Origin: Clostridia bacterium
GTDB taxonomy: Bacteria > Bacillota > Clostridia > Oscillospirales > CAG-272
Reading direction: 5' to 3'
DNA length: 64,000 nucleotides
NCBI GenBank assembly: GCA_017942005.1
Contig: JAGAVJ010000013.1
Span: 1-64,000, forward strand
Positions 33,935-42,882 of the stretch are shown here, in pieces (positions within the stretch are counted from its first letter, which is position 1; each line of letters opens with the position of its first letter). Both the position numbers and the translations under genes were made by a program. The notes beneath the pieces were generated by a model that was not told where the DNA came from, searched no databases, and saw only the letters and a program-made list of their open reading frames with translations.

Positions 33935-35665
33935 TTAAACTGGTAAGGAATTAAACTTTTTCACACCCCATGTATCAAGCGCTCTATAGATACAAATGGA
34001 GAGCACAGCAAATACAACCATCCACAACAAAAGGAGTATGGAAACCGGTATGACAGCACTTGCAAAAACAACACTCAGCGCAACTGCAACGACAACTGCC
34101 ATATTTCCAAACATGGTCAGCATCACAGCACTTCCCTGCTTGACAACCTGCACTTCATTGGTCCAATTCAGATTCGGATATTTTAATCCAAGCAATAATC
34201 CGATACCACCGGAAACCACAGAATAAAGCTGTGGGAACACAATGAGAGCAATTCCGTTGATGATATAATCAAATGTAGAAATCGTTGTTTGAGCGGTAAC
34301 TTCTGACAGCATTTCATCCGTGACGCCCTCACCGAACATTTCCGGAGCAATATTGGCATTTCCTGAAAAGAGGAATATCAAACCGAATATGGACATCAGT
34401 ATACTGGGAATCGCGCACCAAATCAGATGTAGCTTTAACTTTGCATGCAGAATATCTTTTGTTGTAACCGGCATGGAACGAATTTGCCACAGGGTTTTTG
34501 CTTCGAGGGAAACCGACGGTGCTGTAATCAGCGTCATACACAGCATCATACAAATCACACCGAGAAAAACGGCTGCGATTTTATCCTGTCCTAATAAAAG
34601 GGCAACGCCTTTTACAAGATCCCATTTCCAGATCAGCGCTACAGGACATATCAAAAGGAAGAAAAGACCGAATGCGCCGTTCAGTAAATATGATGGAGAA
34701 CTGCAAAAACGAGCATTTTCGCGTTTCAAAAGTGCTATCGAAAGCCGGTTGACCTTCTCGTCAGCTTCATTGATACGGTATTTTATCCGTTTTACACCGT
34801 GTGCAGTCGTTGCAGTCTTTAAGAATGTTGCAGACATCAATGCATACACAAGAACAAACGGAATCACCAATATGCAGAGCGAGAGCAGCAGGGGAACAAT
34901 TTTATGCTCTGCAATTGCAGCGCCAATCCAATAGAGGGGTGCAACGGCGCCCAACGTTTCTGCAATGGCATTGCTGTTATTGACCATGGCATCGATTAAT
35001 TTTGTATAACCGACCGAATATACATAGATATATGCAATCATAAATACCATGGAGATTAAAACCGTTACTATTGTTTTATTACGCATCCGTGCAGAAAATG
35101 CTGCAATTGCAAATCCAAGCAGACAGGAAAGCGATAAGGTAAACAATCCCGCGGCAAGGAAGAGCAGGAGATCAAGCAGCAAAACAGAAATGGAAAAGCC
35201 TGCATAGATAAACCAGCAGACAAGTGCCGGAATGAGTACAACGCTGCCCCAAATCAAATTCATCACGTACAGCGAAACCATGCGGACAAGCAGAATGATA
35301 CGCGGCGGAATTGGCATGGCAAGGAGCGTCATATTATCTTTGGCTTCAAAAATCAACGATTTTGCAAGAAATACGGTTCCGACCAACATCAGGACTGCGG
35401 TAATCAACATTTGCATAGTCATATACAGCCAGCCAAGCCCCATAGTATGAAACGGTTCCGCAATAGAGATGAACAGCGATACAAATACAACCATAAACAT
35501 CAGATAGCAGAATCCCCATAAGAGTCCCATTCCGATCTTACCGATCCGACGGTTCCCCTGCTGCTTCTTTCCATTTGTGATTGTTTTTTTCGTTCTTGTT
35601 CCACCGGTAAAGCTGCCAAATGTAGCAGCCATTTGAATCCGGAAAAGTACCATAAAAGTGGACAT
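33935..35665 (-). CDS. ABC exporter permease, ABC-2-like
   Basis: A 576-residue integral membrane protein with about twelve hydrophobic helices in two halves. The halves are separated by a cytoplasmic stretch (KRIKYRINEADEKVNRLSIALLKRENA). Its first residues (MSTFMVLFRIQMAATFGSF) contain the amphipathic start common in this family. It lies 3 bp after the ATPase gene, so the two make one exporter. Cargo is unknown; such pairs often export lipids, peptides or antibiotics. Confidence 0.75.
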   Translation of the reverse strand: MSTFMVLFRIQMAATFGSFTGGTRTKKTITNGKKQQGNRRIGKIGMGLLWGFCYLMFMVVFVSLFISIAEPFHTMGLGWLYMTMQMLITAVLMLVGTVFLAKSLIFEAKDNMTLLAMPIPPRIILLVRMVSLYVMNLIWGSVVLIPALVCWFIYAGFSISVLLLDLLLFLAAGLFTLSLSCLLGFAIAAFSARMRNKTIVTVLISMVFMIAYIYVYSVGYTKLIDAMVNNSNAIAETLGAVAPLYWIGAAIAEHKIVPLLLSLCILVIPFVLVYALMSATFLKTATTAHGVKRIKYRINEADEKVNRLSIALLKRENARFCSSPSYLLNGAFGLFFLLICPVALIWKWDLVKGVALLLGQDKIAAVFLGVICMMLCMTLITAPSVSLEAKTLWQIRSMPVTTKDILHAKLKLHLIWCAIPSILMSIFGLIFLFSGNANIAPEMFGEGVTDEMLSEVTAQTTISTFDYIINGIALIVFPQLYSVVSGGIGLLLGLKYPNLNWTNEVQVVKQGSAVMLTMFGNMAVVVAVALSVVFASAVIPVSILLLLWMVVFAVLSICIYRALDTWGVKKFNSLPV

Positions 35666-35668
35666 GTA

Positions 35669-36397
35669 TTATTCCTCGCTCTCCGCTGTCTTCTGCTGGG
35701 ACAACTCCAAAAAGACATCTTCCAAACTGCCGTCCCCGCGAATACTTTCCATTGTACCCGATGTTACCAGTTTGCCGCCACGGATAATCGCTACCTTATC
35801 ACACAATTTTTCTGCAACTTCCAATACGTGTGTGGAGAAGAAAATCGCACCGCCGGCGTCACAGTGCTCCCGCATGATCAGCTTTAGATTATGCGATGCA
35901 ATCGGGTCAAGTCCAACAAACGGTTCATCCATCATCAGCAGTTCTGGTGCATGAATCAAAGCGCCAATGATCGCAAGCTTTTGCTTCATACCGTGTGAAT
36001 ATGTAGAAATCGGCTGTGCAAGATCTCCTGTTAAAGCAAATAACTCCGCATATTTTGCAATTCGTGCTTTACGGTCAGAGGAGGAAACTCCATATATATC
36101 TGCAACAAAGTTCAAATACTTTATACCGCTTAAAAATTCATATAAGTCTGGATTGTCCGGAATATATGCTATTTTTTTCTTACATGCAAGCGGTTCCTTT
36201 ACAATCGAAGTACCGCCGATGAGAATTTCTCCTTCTTCAAACGACAGCAGACCTGTACATGCCCGAAGTGTGGTTGTTTTACCGGCGCCATTATGTCCAA
36301 TAAATCCATATATTTCCCCCCGAGCAATGTGCAGAGACAGATGATCTACCGCTGCCTTATCTCCATATCGCTTCGTAAAGTCTTTGATTTGTAACAT
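35669..36397 (-). CDS. ABC exporter ATPase
   Basis: A 242-residue ATPase that drives the downstream permease. It has Walker A GHNGAGKTT, signature YSHGMKQKLAIIGAL, Walker B LLMMDEPFVGLDP and switch His in FFSTHVLEV. AAAGGA lies 9 nt before ATG 36397. A consensus promoter with an overlapping GATATC palindrome upstream suggests a local repressor of the GntR/YtrA kind, but no such gene is in the window. Confidence 0.9.
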   Translation of the reverse strand: MLQIKDFTKRYGDKAAVDHLSLHIARGEIYGFIGHNGAGKTTTLRACTGLLSFEEGEILIGGTSIVKEPLACKKKIAYIPDNPDLYEFLSGIKYLNFVADIYGVSSSDRKARIAKYAELFALTGDLAQPISTYSHGMKQKLAIIGALIHAPELLMMDEPFVGLDPIASHNLKLIMREHCDAGGAIFFSTHVLEVAEKLCDKVAIIRGGKLVTSGTMESIRGDGSLEDVFLELSQQKTAESEE

Positions 36398-36481
36398 AGA
36401 CCGAATTCCTTTCGTTTCTTGACTGAAATAGACAGATTTTCGACACCAACCTTTTAAAATGGTGATTTTGAAAATCGTTGT

Positions 36482-36498
36482 GATATCTTTTTGATATC
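36482..36498. promoter_or_regulatory. Candidate operator, GATATC palindrome
   Basis: GATATC, five T (on +), GATATC: a 17-bp perfect dyad just downstream of the exporter -10 box. A related CATATC-N8-GATATC occurs near +1 of the liv operon. Confidence 0.5.
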
Positions 36499-36508
36499 GA
36501 TTAAGTAT

Positions 36509-36537
36509 ATTATATCATATGGAAATCACTTTGTCAA
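36509..36537 (-). promoter_or_regulatory. Promoter of the ABC exporter operon
   Basis: On the minus strand: TTGACA (36537-36532), 17-bp spacer, TATAAT (36514-36509). Confidence 0.9.
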
Positions 36538-36546
36538 TAGATTTCA

Positions 36547-36593
36547 AAAGAAAAAATCTCCAGAACTCTTTATCAGAATGTCCGGAGATTTCG
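36547..36593 (-). terminator. Terminator of the TrpXYZ-like operon
   Basis: On the minus strand, AAATCTCC / GGAGATTT arms enclose about 22 nt and are followed by TTTTCTTTT. Confidence 0.8.
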
Positions 36594-36638
36594 ATAGTTT
36601 CATCAAATATATAGTATTATTTTCGGCAGAACACGAGA

Positions 36639-37451
36639 TTAAGAAAGGAGTGTTCGATCATTTGCAAATTCTGAACCGCTTGCATGTGTAAATTGTGCGA
36701 GCAGCTTTTCCACTGTCAGCTTTTTCTTTTCTTCTCCACGGATATCAAGAATAACGTTCCCTTCATGCATCATAATCAGGCGGTTACCGTATTCAATGGC
36801 ATTTTTCATATTATGCGTGACCATAAGTGTCGTCAGCTGATCTTCACGCACAATTTCATCGGTCAGATGCAGTACCTTATCCGCTGTTTTCGGGTCAAGT
36901 GCCGCGGTATGTTCATCCAAAAGGAGCATTTTCGGCCGCTCCAGTGTTGCCATCAGCAGAGTCAACGCCTGTCTCTGACCGCCGGAAAGCAGTCCTACCA
37001 TTGCATGCATGCGGTTTTCCAAGCCTAAGTCCAACCGTGCAAGTGCTTCTTTATAAAGAATTCGTTCTTTCTCCGAAATCCGCCAGCGCAGACCATGCGA
37101 TTTTGTACGCCGGTAAGCTAATGCAAGATTTTCTTCAATTTCCATATTGGGTGCAGTCCCTGTCATCGGATCCTGGAACACCCGTCCGAAAAATTTTGCA
37201 CGTTTATATTCCGATAACGATGTGATATCTTCCCCATCCAAAATGATAGAACCGCTGTCAATCTGGAACACGCCGGTAATTGCATTCATCAACGTAGATT
37301 TTCCTGCGCCGTTGCCGCCAATCACCGTAATGAAATCGCCCTTTTCAATATGAAGGGTCAAATGATTCAATGCGATTTTTTCATTGATTGTTCCTGGATT
37401 AAATGTTTTACATATCTGATTTAATGTCAGCATTTCATTTGTTTCTGCCAT
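36639..37451 (-). CDS. ABC importer ATPase, TrpZ-like
   Basis: A 270-residue cytoplasmic ATPase paired with the permease upstream. Walker A GGNGAGKST, signature LSGGQRQALTLLMATL, Walker B with D-loop LLLDEHTAALDP and switch His MVTHNM are all present. The sequence type (NEMLTLNQICKTFNPGT start) matches ATPases that accompany PF04392-type binding proteins, e.g. the tryptophan importer TrpXYZ of streptococci. It starts 6 bp after the permease stop. Confidence 0.9.
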   Translation of the reverse strand: MAETNEMLTLNQICKTFNPGTINEKIALNHLTLHIEKGDFITVIGGNGAGKSTLMNAITGVFQIDSGSIILDGEDITSLSEYKRAKFFGRVFQDPMTGTAPNMEIEENLALAYRRTKSHGLRWRISEKERILYKEALARLDLGLENRMHAMVGLLSGGQRQALTLLMATLERPKMLLLDEHTAALDPKTADKVLHLTDEIVREDQLTTLMVTHNMKNAIEYGNRLIMMHEGNVILDIRGEEKKKLTVEKLLAQFTHASGSEFANDRTLLS

Positions 37452-37457
37452 CTGATA

Positions 37458-38390
37458 TCACCCTTCTTTCTTTGTATTCTTTTTCTTAGCAGAAAGAACG
37501 AGCTTGTTTTTGATAATCGGCAGACTGAGTGCTACAGCAACCACAACGGCGGTCATCAGCTTCAGGTCTGTGGACGGCATTCCGGAATAGATGACAAATG
37601 CAACAACCATACGGTATACAACCGCGCCTACCACGATACCGGTCAGTTTCACCGCAAAGTTCTTTGCACGCGCAAACAGCGTTTCGCCAATGATAATTGA
37701 TGCAAGTCCGATAACAATCGAACCGACCCCCATACCGACGTCGGTATAGCTCTGGTACTGGCAAAGCAGCGCACCAGAAAGTGCAATTAACCCGTTTGAT
37801 GCAGCAAGTCCGATAATTTTTGTCACATCGGTATTGATTCCCTGCGCACGACACATCTTTTCATTGGTACCGGTAGCACGGATTGCACTGCCGATTTCCG
37901 TTCCGAAAAACCAATACAATACAGCAATCAATGCGGCCACGATGATCAGCCCCAGCAGCAGGGAAGCATTGGTCTTTCCAAAATGGAAAATCTGATCTAA
38001 CGTTGCATAGATCGTTTTTTCCTTATAATTCAGAAGGGAAAGGTTGGAAGTCCCTTGCTTGCCTGTTGCAATATTCATAATATGAATATTGATGGAATAA
38101 AGCGAAATCATAGTTAAAATACCTGCCAAAATCGGCGGGATTTTGAGTTTTGTATGCAGAAGACCCGTGATTGATCCTGCAATACATCCGCCTATAAAAG
38201 CAAGCAGCGATGCAAGGTACGGATTACATCCGCGCCAGATCAGCATTGCAGCAATTGATGCACCTGTGGTAATTGCACCTTCACAGGACAGGTCAGCAAA
38301 GTCAAGCATTCTGTAGGAGATATATACACCAAGGGACAGCACAGCCCAGATGAAGCCCTGACAGATACCGGATAACAACATATCAAACAT
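37458..38390 (-). CDS. ABC importer permease, TrpY-like
   Basis: A 310-residue membrane protein with about eight helices, of the LivH/BPD_transp_2-like group that works with PF04392-type binding proteins. Visible family segments are YISYRMLDFADLSCEGAI and LAASNGLIALSGALLCQYQ. It lies 361 bp downstream of the binding-protein gene, a gap occupied by the 21-bp repeat array and an intercistronic hairpin. Confidence 0.88.
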   Translation of the reverse strand: MFDMLLSGICQGFIWAVLSLGVYISYRMLDFADLSCEGAITTGASIAAMLIWRGCNPYLASLLAFIGGCIAGSITGLLHTKLKIPPILAGILTMISLYSINIHIMNIATGKQGTSNLSLLNYKEKTIYATLDQIFHFGKTNASLLLGLIIVAALIAVLYWFFGTEIGSAIRATGTNEKMCRAQGINTDVTKIIGLAASNGLIALSGALLCQYQSYTDVGMGVGSIVIGLASIIIGETLFARAKNFAVKLTGIVVGAVVYRMVVAFVIYSGMPSTDLKLMTAVVVAVALSLPIIKNKLVLSAKKKNTKKEG

Positions 38391-38417
38391 GGTTTTGGAT
38401 TCCTTACTTTAAAACAG

Positions 38418-38455
38418 GATACGGCGTCCCGACACAATGCAGGACGCCGTCATCC
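38418..38455 (-). terminator. Intercistronic hairpin before the permease
   Basis: On the minus strand, GACGGCGTCC pairs with GGACGCCG(T) and is followed by a short T-stretch (TGTTTT). It probably acts as a partial terminator or mRNA stabiliser, so that binding protein is made in excess over permease. Confidence 0.6.
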
Positions 38456-38539
38456 CATATAATCTAAATCATCGTCATTCTTGACAAATTCTGCCATCCT
38501 TCGTTTTTTCAGCATGGCGTTTCTTGCAAATGTTGGCTC

Positions 38540-38772
38540 TTATTTGCCCGCATCGGCAATTTTTTTGTCAGTATAGGCAATTTATTTGTCAGTATAGGCA
38601 ATTTATTTGCCAGTATAGGCAATTTATTTGCCAGTATAGGCAATTTATTTGCCAGTATAGGCAATTTATTTGCCAGTATAGGCAATTTATTTGCCAGTAT
38701 AGGCAATTTATTTGCCAGTATAGGCGCAAGTTACTTGCCGGTGTTGGCAATTTACTTGCCGATGTTGACAGC
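38540..38772 (-). repeat. 21-bp tandem repeat array after the TrpX-like stop codon
   Basis: About eight near-identical 21-bp units (minus strand CCTATACTGGCAAATAAATTG) with degenerate units at both ends, some eleven in all. The first two units (AACATCGGCAAGTAAATTGCC and AACACCGGCAAGTAACTTGCG) contain the gene's own last codons and stop (NIGK, TAA), so the array grew from the 3' end of the gene. A 2-nt insertion between units 2 and 3 takes later TAA triplets out of frame, leaving an open frame that would read PILANKL repeatedly. Confidence 0.92.
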
Positions 38773-39795
38773 ATGCACGTTTGCAATACCGTTTGCAAGT
38801 ACATTGTCGGTCGGGATATAGACGGCGTCAACGCCTGCGTTTCTAAGAGAAACGAACGCTGCTTCAATATCGTTCATATCGCCGATACCTTTTTCTACAT
38901 ACTTATATCCCTTTGCATCGCACTCTGCTTTTGCCTGCTCGATCTGATAAATCGAGTTGGTTTCTGCAGAGGTGTAAAGAAGACCAACCGTGATATCCTC
39001 TTTTCCAAGAAGCTCGCCAATCAAGTCAATCTGTTTCGCTACCGGGTTGATATCGGAAACACCGGTAACATTTGCGCCAGGCGCTTCAAGAGAAGCCACA
39101 AGACCTGCGCCAACCGGATCGGTCACTGCATTGAAGATAACCGGAATGGTTGTAGTGGAAGAAGCTGCTGCCTGTGCAGACGAGGTTGCAATGGCATAAA
39201 TAAGGTCTACATTCTTGTTGACAAATGTTTCTGCAATGGTAATGTTATTTGCCTGATCTCCCGCTGCATTTTCATCAAGAATGGTCACTGTCTTGCCTGC
39301 GGCATCCATACGGACAGAAAGCTGATCAACAAATCCTTTGTTGGTTAAGTCAAGCGCCACATGCTGCATCAGCTGTAAAACACCGACGGTATAATCACCG
39401 CCATCCGCGGCAATCGCACTGTCCACGCGTGTAACTGCAATATCTGCACTGCCGTCAGTCGCATTGGACTTTACACTGTCCGGAATGGTAAATCCGATTT
39501 CAGACGCAACTGTATTATTGACCACCAATGCCGGATTCGGGTCAAGTGACACAGGAGTAGCTGCGGGGGTTGCACCATTTAACAGGATATCTGCTGCCAT
39601 ATCACCGGCTTTTACACCGAGGTTATAATAGCTGACACCGTATGTTGCGACGCCTGCGACGTCATTCATACCGGTTTCACCGCAGACAATCGGAAACGGG
39701 TTGGATTTGGAGGAGCCGCTGCAGGCAGTCAATGCAAGACCGCTCAGCATAAGCATCGCTGCCAATGTAAGGGAAAGAACCTTTTTCAGTTTCAT
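38752..39795 (-). CDS. TrpX-like ABC substrate-binding lipoprotein, circularly permuted
   Basis: A surface lipoprotein (PF04392 ABC_sub_bind type) of about 347 residues, likely for an amino acid such as tryptophan or a related ligand. Residues 1-25 form a lipoprotein signal ending in ALTAC. Residues 33-111 (PFPIVCGETGM to TIPDSVKSN) correspond to the usual C-terminal segment of the family, and residues 134-347 (DYTVGVLQLM, AIATSSAQAA, VTDPVGAGLV, IPTDN to VNIGK) to the usual N-terminal bulk. In ordinary members VNIGK-like and PFPIVCGE-like segments are joined. Both new junctions are in frame. Start ATG 39795 is 13 nt after the leader hairpin; ATG 39807 is an alternative. Confidence 0.85.
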   Translation of the reverse strand: MKLKKVLSLTLAAMLMLSGLALTACSGSSKSNPFPIVCGETGMNDVAGVATYGVSYYNLGVKAGDMAADILLNGATPAATPVSLDPNPALVVNNTVASEIGFTIPDSVKSNATDGSADIAVTRVDSAIAADGGDYTVGVLQLMQHVALDLTNKGFVDQLSVRMDAAGKTVTILDENAAGDQANNITIAETFVNKNVDLIYAIATSSAQAAASSTTTIPVIFNAVTDPVGAGLVASLEAPGANVTGVSDINPVAKQIDLIGELLGKEDITVGLLYTSAETNSIYQIEQAKAECDAKGYKYVEKGIGDMNDIEAAFVSLRNAGVDAVYIPTDNVLANGIANVHAVNIGK

Positions 39796-39835
39796 AATTT
39801 GTACCATACTTCCGCTGAGCGAAAGTGTTCCTTTC
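39795..39835 (-). promoter_or_regulatory. Hairpin-interrupted ribosome binding site (TrpX-like)
   Basis: On the minus strand GAAAGGAACA is followed by a hairpin CTTTCGC / GCGGAAG (39825-39819, 39815-39809; one wobble, 3-nt loop), 13 nt and ATG 39795. CTTTC can alternatively pair with GAAAG of the Shine-Dalgarno. Confidence 0.6.
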
Positions 39836-39895
39836 TTTGGAGGAGCTGTAATTTACAAAAAATTCCAGAGCTGTGAAATGGTTTCCGATATGCAT

Positions 39896-39938
39896 TTAAA
39901 AAGGCCAGAAACGCTTTGGATGCAATCATTTCCGGCTG
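39896..39938 (-). terminator. Leader attenuator of the TrpXYZ-like operon
   Basis: On the minus strand, GCCGGAAA pairs with TTTCTGGC (one wobble) and is followed by CTTTTT, about 100 nt before the binding-protein gene. Two upstream hairpins (TTCGGATT / AATCCGAA and TGCTG / CAGCA) could form an alternative structure. No known riboswitch or T-box was recognised. Confidence 0.6.
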
Positions 39939-40051
39939 CTCTGTTTCGGATTCCGAAATTAAATCCGAATGTTTGACAGTTCTGCTGATTGCAGCAAATT
40001 TCCGTCACTCTGTTTATTTTCTGTATTTATCAACTCAAAATGGTCAAAGAT

Positions 40052-40080
40052 ATTATATCATTATATACGTACTTTGTCAA
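40052..40080 (-). promoter_or_regulatory. Promoter of the TrpXYZ-like operon
   Basis: On the minus strand: TTGACA (40080-40075), 17-bp spacer, TATAAT (40057-40052). About 285 nt of leader follow. Confidence 0.9.
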
Positions 40081-40203
40081 GTATTTTTTTACATTTTATT
40101 TGGTTATCCGCTGTATATTTGATAGTTTCGTTTATAAAGATACAATAAAAATGCATCCCAAAGGAAAACCGCTGCTGCTGTCTGCTTTCGCTTCAAGCAT
40201 ACG

Positions 40204-40242
40204 AATGCGGTGTGTACCCTATAGCAAGGGACACACCGCATG
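40204..40242. terminator. Hairpin after glyA
   Basis: AATGCGGTGTGTACCC and GGGACACACCGCATG form a long stem with a short loop directly downstream of glyA. The T-tract is poor, so it may be a weak terminator. Confidence 0.6.
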
Positions 40243-40252
40243 TGTCATATTC

Positions 40253-41497
40253 TTATTTAAAAAGCGGATATTTTTCGCACAGCTTTGCGACTTCTTCGCG
40301 TACATATGCACCATTACCGTCGATATCCTTTGCGGTCAGCGCCATCAGATGCGCGACATGACGCATATCGTCTTCCTTCAATCCTCTGGTGGTAACAGCA
40401 GGTGTACCGACACGGATACCGCTGGTCAAAGACGGCTTCTGCGGATCATTGGGAATCGCATTTTTGTTGACCGTGATATGTACGGTATCAAGGCGGGTCT
40501 CCATTTCCTTACCGGTGATATTCATCGGGCGAAGATCAATCAAGGCAAGATGGTTATCCGTACCGCCGGAAACAAGGTCAAAGCCTTCTTCCTTCAATGC
40601 AGCGGCAAATGCTTTGGAATTCAAAACCACCTGATGCTGGTATTCCTTGAATTCCGGCTTGAGTGCTTCTCCAAAGCAAACAGCCTTTGCAGCAATAATA
40701 TGAAGCAGCGGACCGCCCTGAATACCCGGGAAGATTGCCTTATTGATCTGCTTTGCAATTTCTTCGTTGTTTGTCAGAATCAAACCGCCTCTCGGACCGC
40801 GGAGTGTCTTATGTGTTGTGGTTGTGGTCACATCCGCATACGGAATGGGAGACGGATGTTCCCCTGCGGCAACAAGACCTGCAATGTGTGCGATATCCAC
40901 CATCAGATACGCACCGACAGCATCTGCAATGGCACGCAGACGCGGGAAATCAATGATACGCGGATAAGCAGAAGCGCCTGCGACAATCAGCTTCGGCTTG
41001 TTTTCCTTCGCCAATTGCTCCAGTGCATCATAATCAATATAGCCGTTTTCATCAAGACCGTATGGAACAAAGTTGTAATACTTGCCGGACAGATTTACCG
41101 GGCTGCCATGTGTCAGATGACCTCCACAGGCAAGACTCATACCAAGAACCGTATCACCGGGCTTTAAAAGCGCAACATAAACTGCGGTATTTGCCTGAGA
41201 GCCGGAGTGCGGCTGTACATTTGCATACGCTGCGCCGAACAGCTGCTTTGCGCGCTCAATGGCGATGTTTTCTACAACGTCGACACGCTCACATCCACCG
41301 TAATACCGTTTTCCGGGATAACCTTCCGCATATTTGTTTGTGAGAATGGTTCCGGCTGCAAGCAGGACTGCTTCAGACACCACATTTTCACTTGCAATCA
41401 GTTCAAGTCCGTCGCGCTGACGGTTATATTCCGCTTCTACCGCGTCGCCGATTTCCGGATCGAAAGCACGGAGTTCATTGATTTTGTCAAGTATCAT
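40253..41497 (-). CDS. glyA: Serine hydroxymethyltransferase
   Basis: This PLP enzyme interconverts serine plus tetrahydrofolate with glycine plus methylene-tetrahydrofolate, the main one-carbon source. At 414 residues it has [19 protein letters not shown] at the N-terminus, the PLP lysine in [14 protein letters not shown], and [14 protein letters not shown] near the end. The frame opens further upstream, but ATG 41497 has AAGGAG at 8 nt and gives the standard N-terminus. It is monocistronic with its own promoter. Confidence 0.97.
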   Translation of the reverse strand: MILDKINELRAFDPEIGDAVEAEYNRQRDGLELIASENVVSEAVLLAAGTILTNKYAEGYPGKRYYGGCERVDVVENIAIERAKQLFGAAYANVQPHSGSQANTAVYVALLKPGDTVLGMSLACGGHLTHGSPVNLSGKYYNFVPYGLDENGYIDYDALEQLAKENKPKLIVAGASAYPRIIDFPRLRAIADAVGAYLMVDIAHIAGLVAAGEHPSPIPYADVTTTTTHKTLRGPRGGLILTNNEEIAKQINKAIFPGIQGGPLLHIIAAKAVCFGEALKPEFKEYQHQVVLNSKAFAAALKEEGFDLVSGGTDNHLALIDLRPMNITGKEMETRLDTVHITVNKNAIPNDPQKPSLTSGIRVGTPAVTTRGLKEDDMRHVAHLMALTAKDIDGNGAYVREEVAKLCEKYPLFK

Positions 41498-41536
41498 ATG
41501 AGTTTCTCCTTGATAACATATTAAAAGAATAGTAAT

Positions 41537-41565
41537 AGTATACCATACTTCAAAATATTTTGCAA
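41537..41565 (-). promoter_or_regulatory. Promoter of glyA
   Basis: On the minus strand: TTGCAA (41565-41560), 17-bp spacer, TATACT (41542-41537). Confidence 0.75.
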
Positions 41566-41746
41566 GTATGCACATGGATCTTTTTATGAAAATTTTGAAA
41601 ATTTTCAAATACCTCCTCGTTTGACAGGTATTTTCCAAAGACTGTAATCCGAAAATGAAACTGCTGTAATATAGGAAGAAAAAGCGGCATTCTCACGGCA
41701 AATTGCTGAAAATACAAAATTTTCACAGGAAAATTTCAAAACACTC

Positions 41747-41775
41747 TTGACTGTTTTGCTCTTGCGGTGTATAAT
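41747..41775 (+). promoter_or_regulatory. Promoter of the sugar isomerase-like gene
   Basis: TTGACT (41747-41752), 17-bp spacer, TATAAT (41770-41775). A 167-nt leader follows before the ATG; no riboswitch was recognised in it. Confidence 0.85.
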
Positions 41776-41942
41776 CATTATGGCGGAAATTTGGTGCATT
41801 GCATTTTTTAACCATAACGCTTCCTCGTTCAGCAAGCTGCACCCTCTGTATATACTGCCGTTTCCTTTCACAAGAGAGACCCGGGCAGACAGATATCCGC
41901 AAAGACGAAGCCTGAAATAATAAAAAGGTATGGTGAATCCGT

Positions 41943-42737
41943 ATGATGAAGCTTGGTATCATTAACAACCAACCAAACAAGGAATCCCTTGCGTATGTAA
42001 AAGGACTTGGGCTATCCTTCATTGAGATGTGCAACAACAACAATGAGGAAACGCTCTTCTGCCACCAAAACATTGCACAGTATATCAAAGATGCAAAAGA
42101 AGCCGGCATTGCTTTTGGCTCCATCGGACGGTGGAATGCCTGTATGAACGCAGCCGGTCATGTCAACGAAGAAGAGTTCGGGATTGTGGAAAAGACCCTC
42201 GACGATGCAATCCTATCTGGTGCACCGACATTTGTCTGCGGCTGTAATTATGACGACACCGTTTCGCTTTACAAAAACTATTCCGCAGCAATTGAAATTT
42301 TCGGACGCATGCTGGAAAAAGCAAAGGGAACACAGACAAGCGTCGCAGTTTACAACTGTGACTGGAACAATTTCATCAACAACATGGATGCATGGAAAAT
42401 TGTCCTGGGCGAGCTTCCTGATTTGAAAATTAAATTTGATGCATCCCACTCCTATCATGCCGGACGTGACTATATGCGTGAAATTGCAGATTGGGGTGAT
42501 CGGTTTGCACATGTACACATTAAGGGTGCAGTCGTAACAAACGGTCGTTATGTAGACGATCCTCCCGCTGGGATGGATGACTTAAAGTGGTCTTCTATCT
42601 TTGCCGCACTTTATGCACGCGGATACGACGGATGCCTGTCCATTGAGCCGCATTCCGCCGCATGGATGTTCCAGACTGAGCGCGGAAAGGCCGGGGTAAA
42701 ATATACCGTGGATTACATTTCCAAGTTTATTCTTTGA
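41943..42737 (+). CDS. Sugar phosphate isomerase/epimerase-like TIM-barrel protein
   Basis: A 264-residue cytoplasmic protein of the AP-endonuclease-2-like (xylose isomerase-like) TIM-barrel superfamily. Strand-end residues expected to bind a divalent metal are visible: E in GLSFIEMC, D and H in KIKFDASHSYHAGRD, H in FAHVHIKG, and E in LSIEPHS. Such proteins isomerise or epimerise sugars or inositol derivatives. It has its own promoter, is monocistronic, and may process sugars released by the glycosidases. The exact reaction is unknown. Confidence 0.8.
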   Translation: MMKLGIINNQPNKESLAYVKGLGLSFIEMCNNNNEETLFCHQNIAQYIKDAKEAGIAFGSIGRWNACMNAAGHVNEEEFGIVEKTLDDAILSGAPTFVCGCNYDDTVSLYKNYSAAIEIFGRMLEKAKGTQTSVAVYNCDWNNFINNMDAWKIVLGELPDLKIKFDASHSYHAGRDYMREIADWGDRFAHVHIKGAVVTNGRYVDDPPAGMDDLKWSSIFAALYARGYDGCLSIEPHSAAWMFQTERGKAGVKYTVDYISKFIL

Positions 42738-42882
42738 CTTTTCAAACATTATCATATTCGGTATAAATATTTCTGTATGCCGTAAAGACTGCATATTCTA
42801 TCCTACCAGTATGTGCGGTCTGCAAATTACGGCATCACGGATTTTTATATAGCACAATATTTTTATTAAAGGAAGTGAAAGT

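Noticed and set aside
38509..38706. Small gene encoding PILANKL repeats
   Set aside because: It is the open frame of the 21-bp array, has no ribosome binding site, and is better explained as expanded 3' sequence of the binding-protein gene.
41776..41942. c-di-GMP riboswitch-like sequence (CGCAAAGACGAAGCC) before the sugar isomerase gene
   Set aside because: Only a short stretch resembles the GEMM core; the receptor stem and tetraloop parts are missing.
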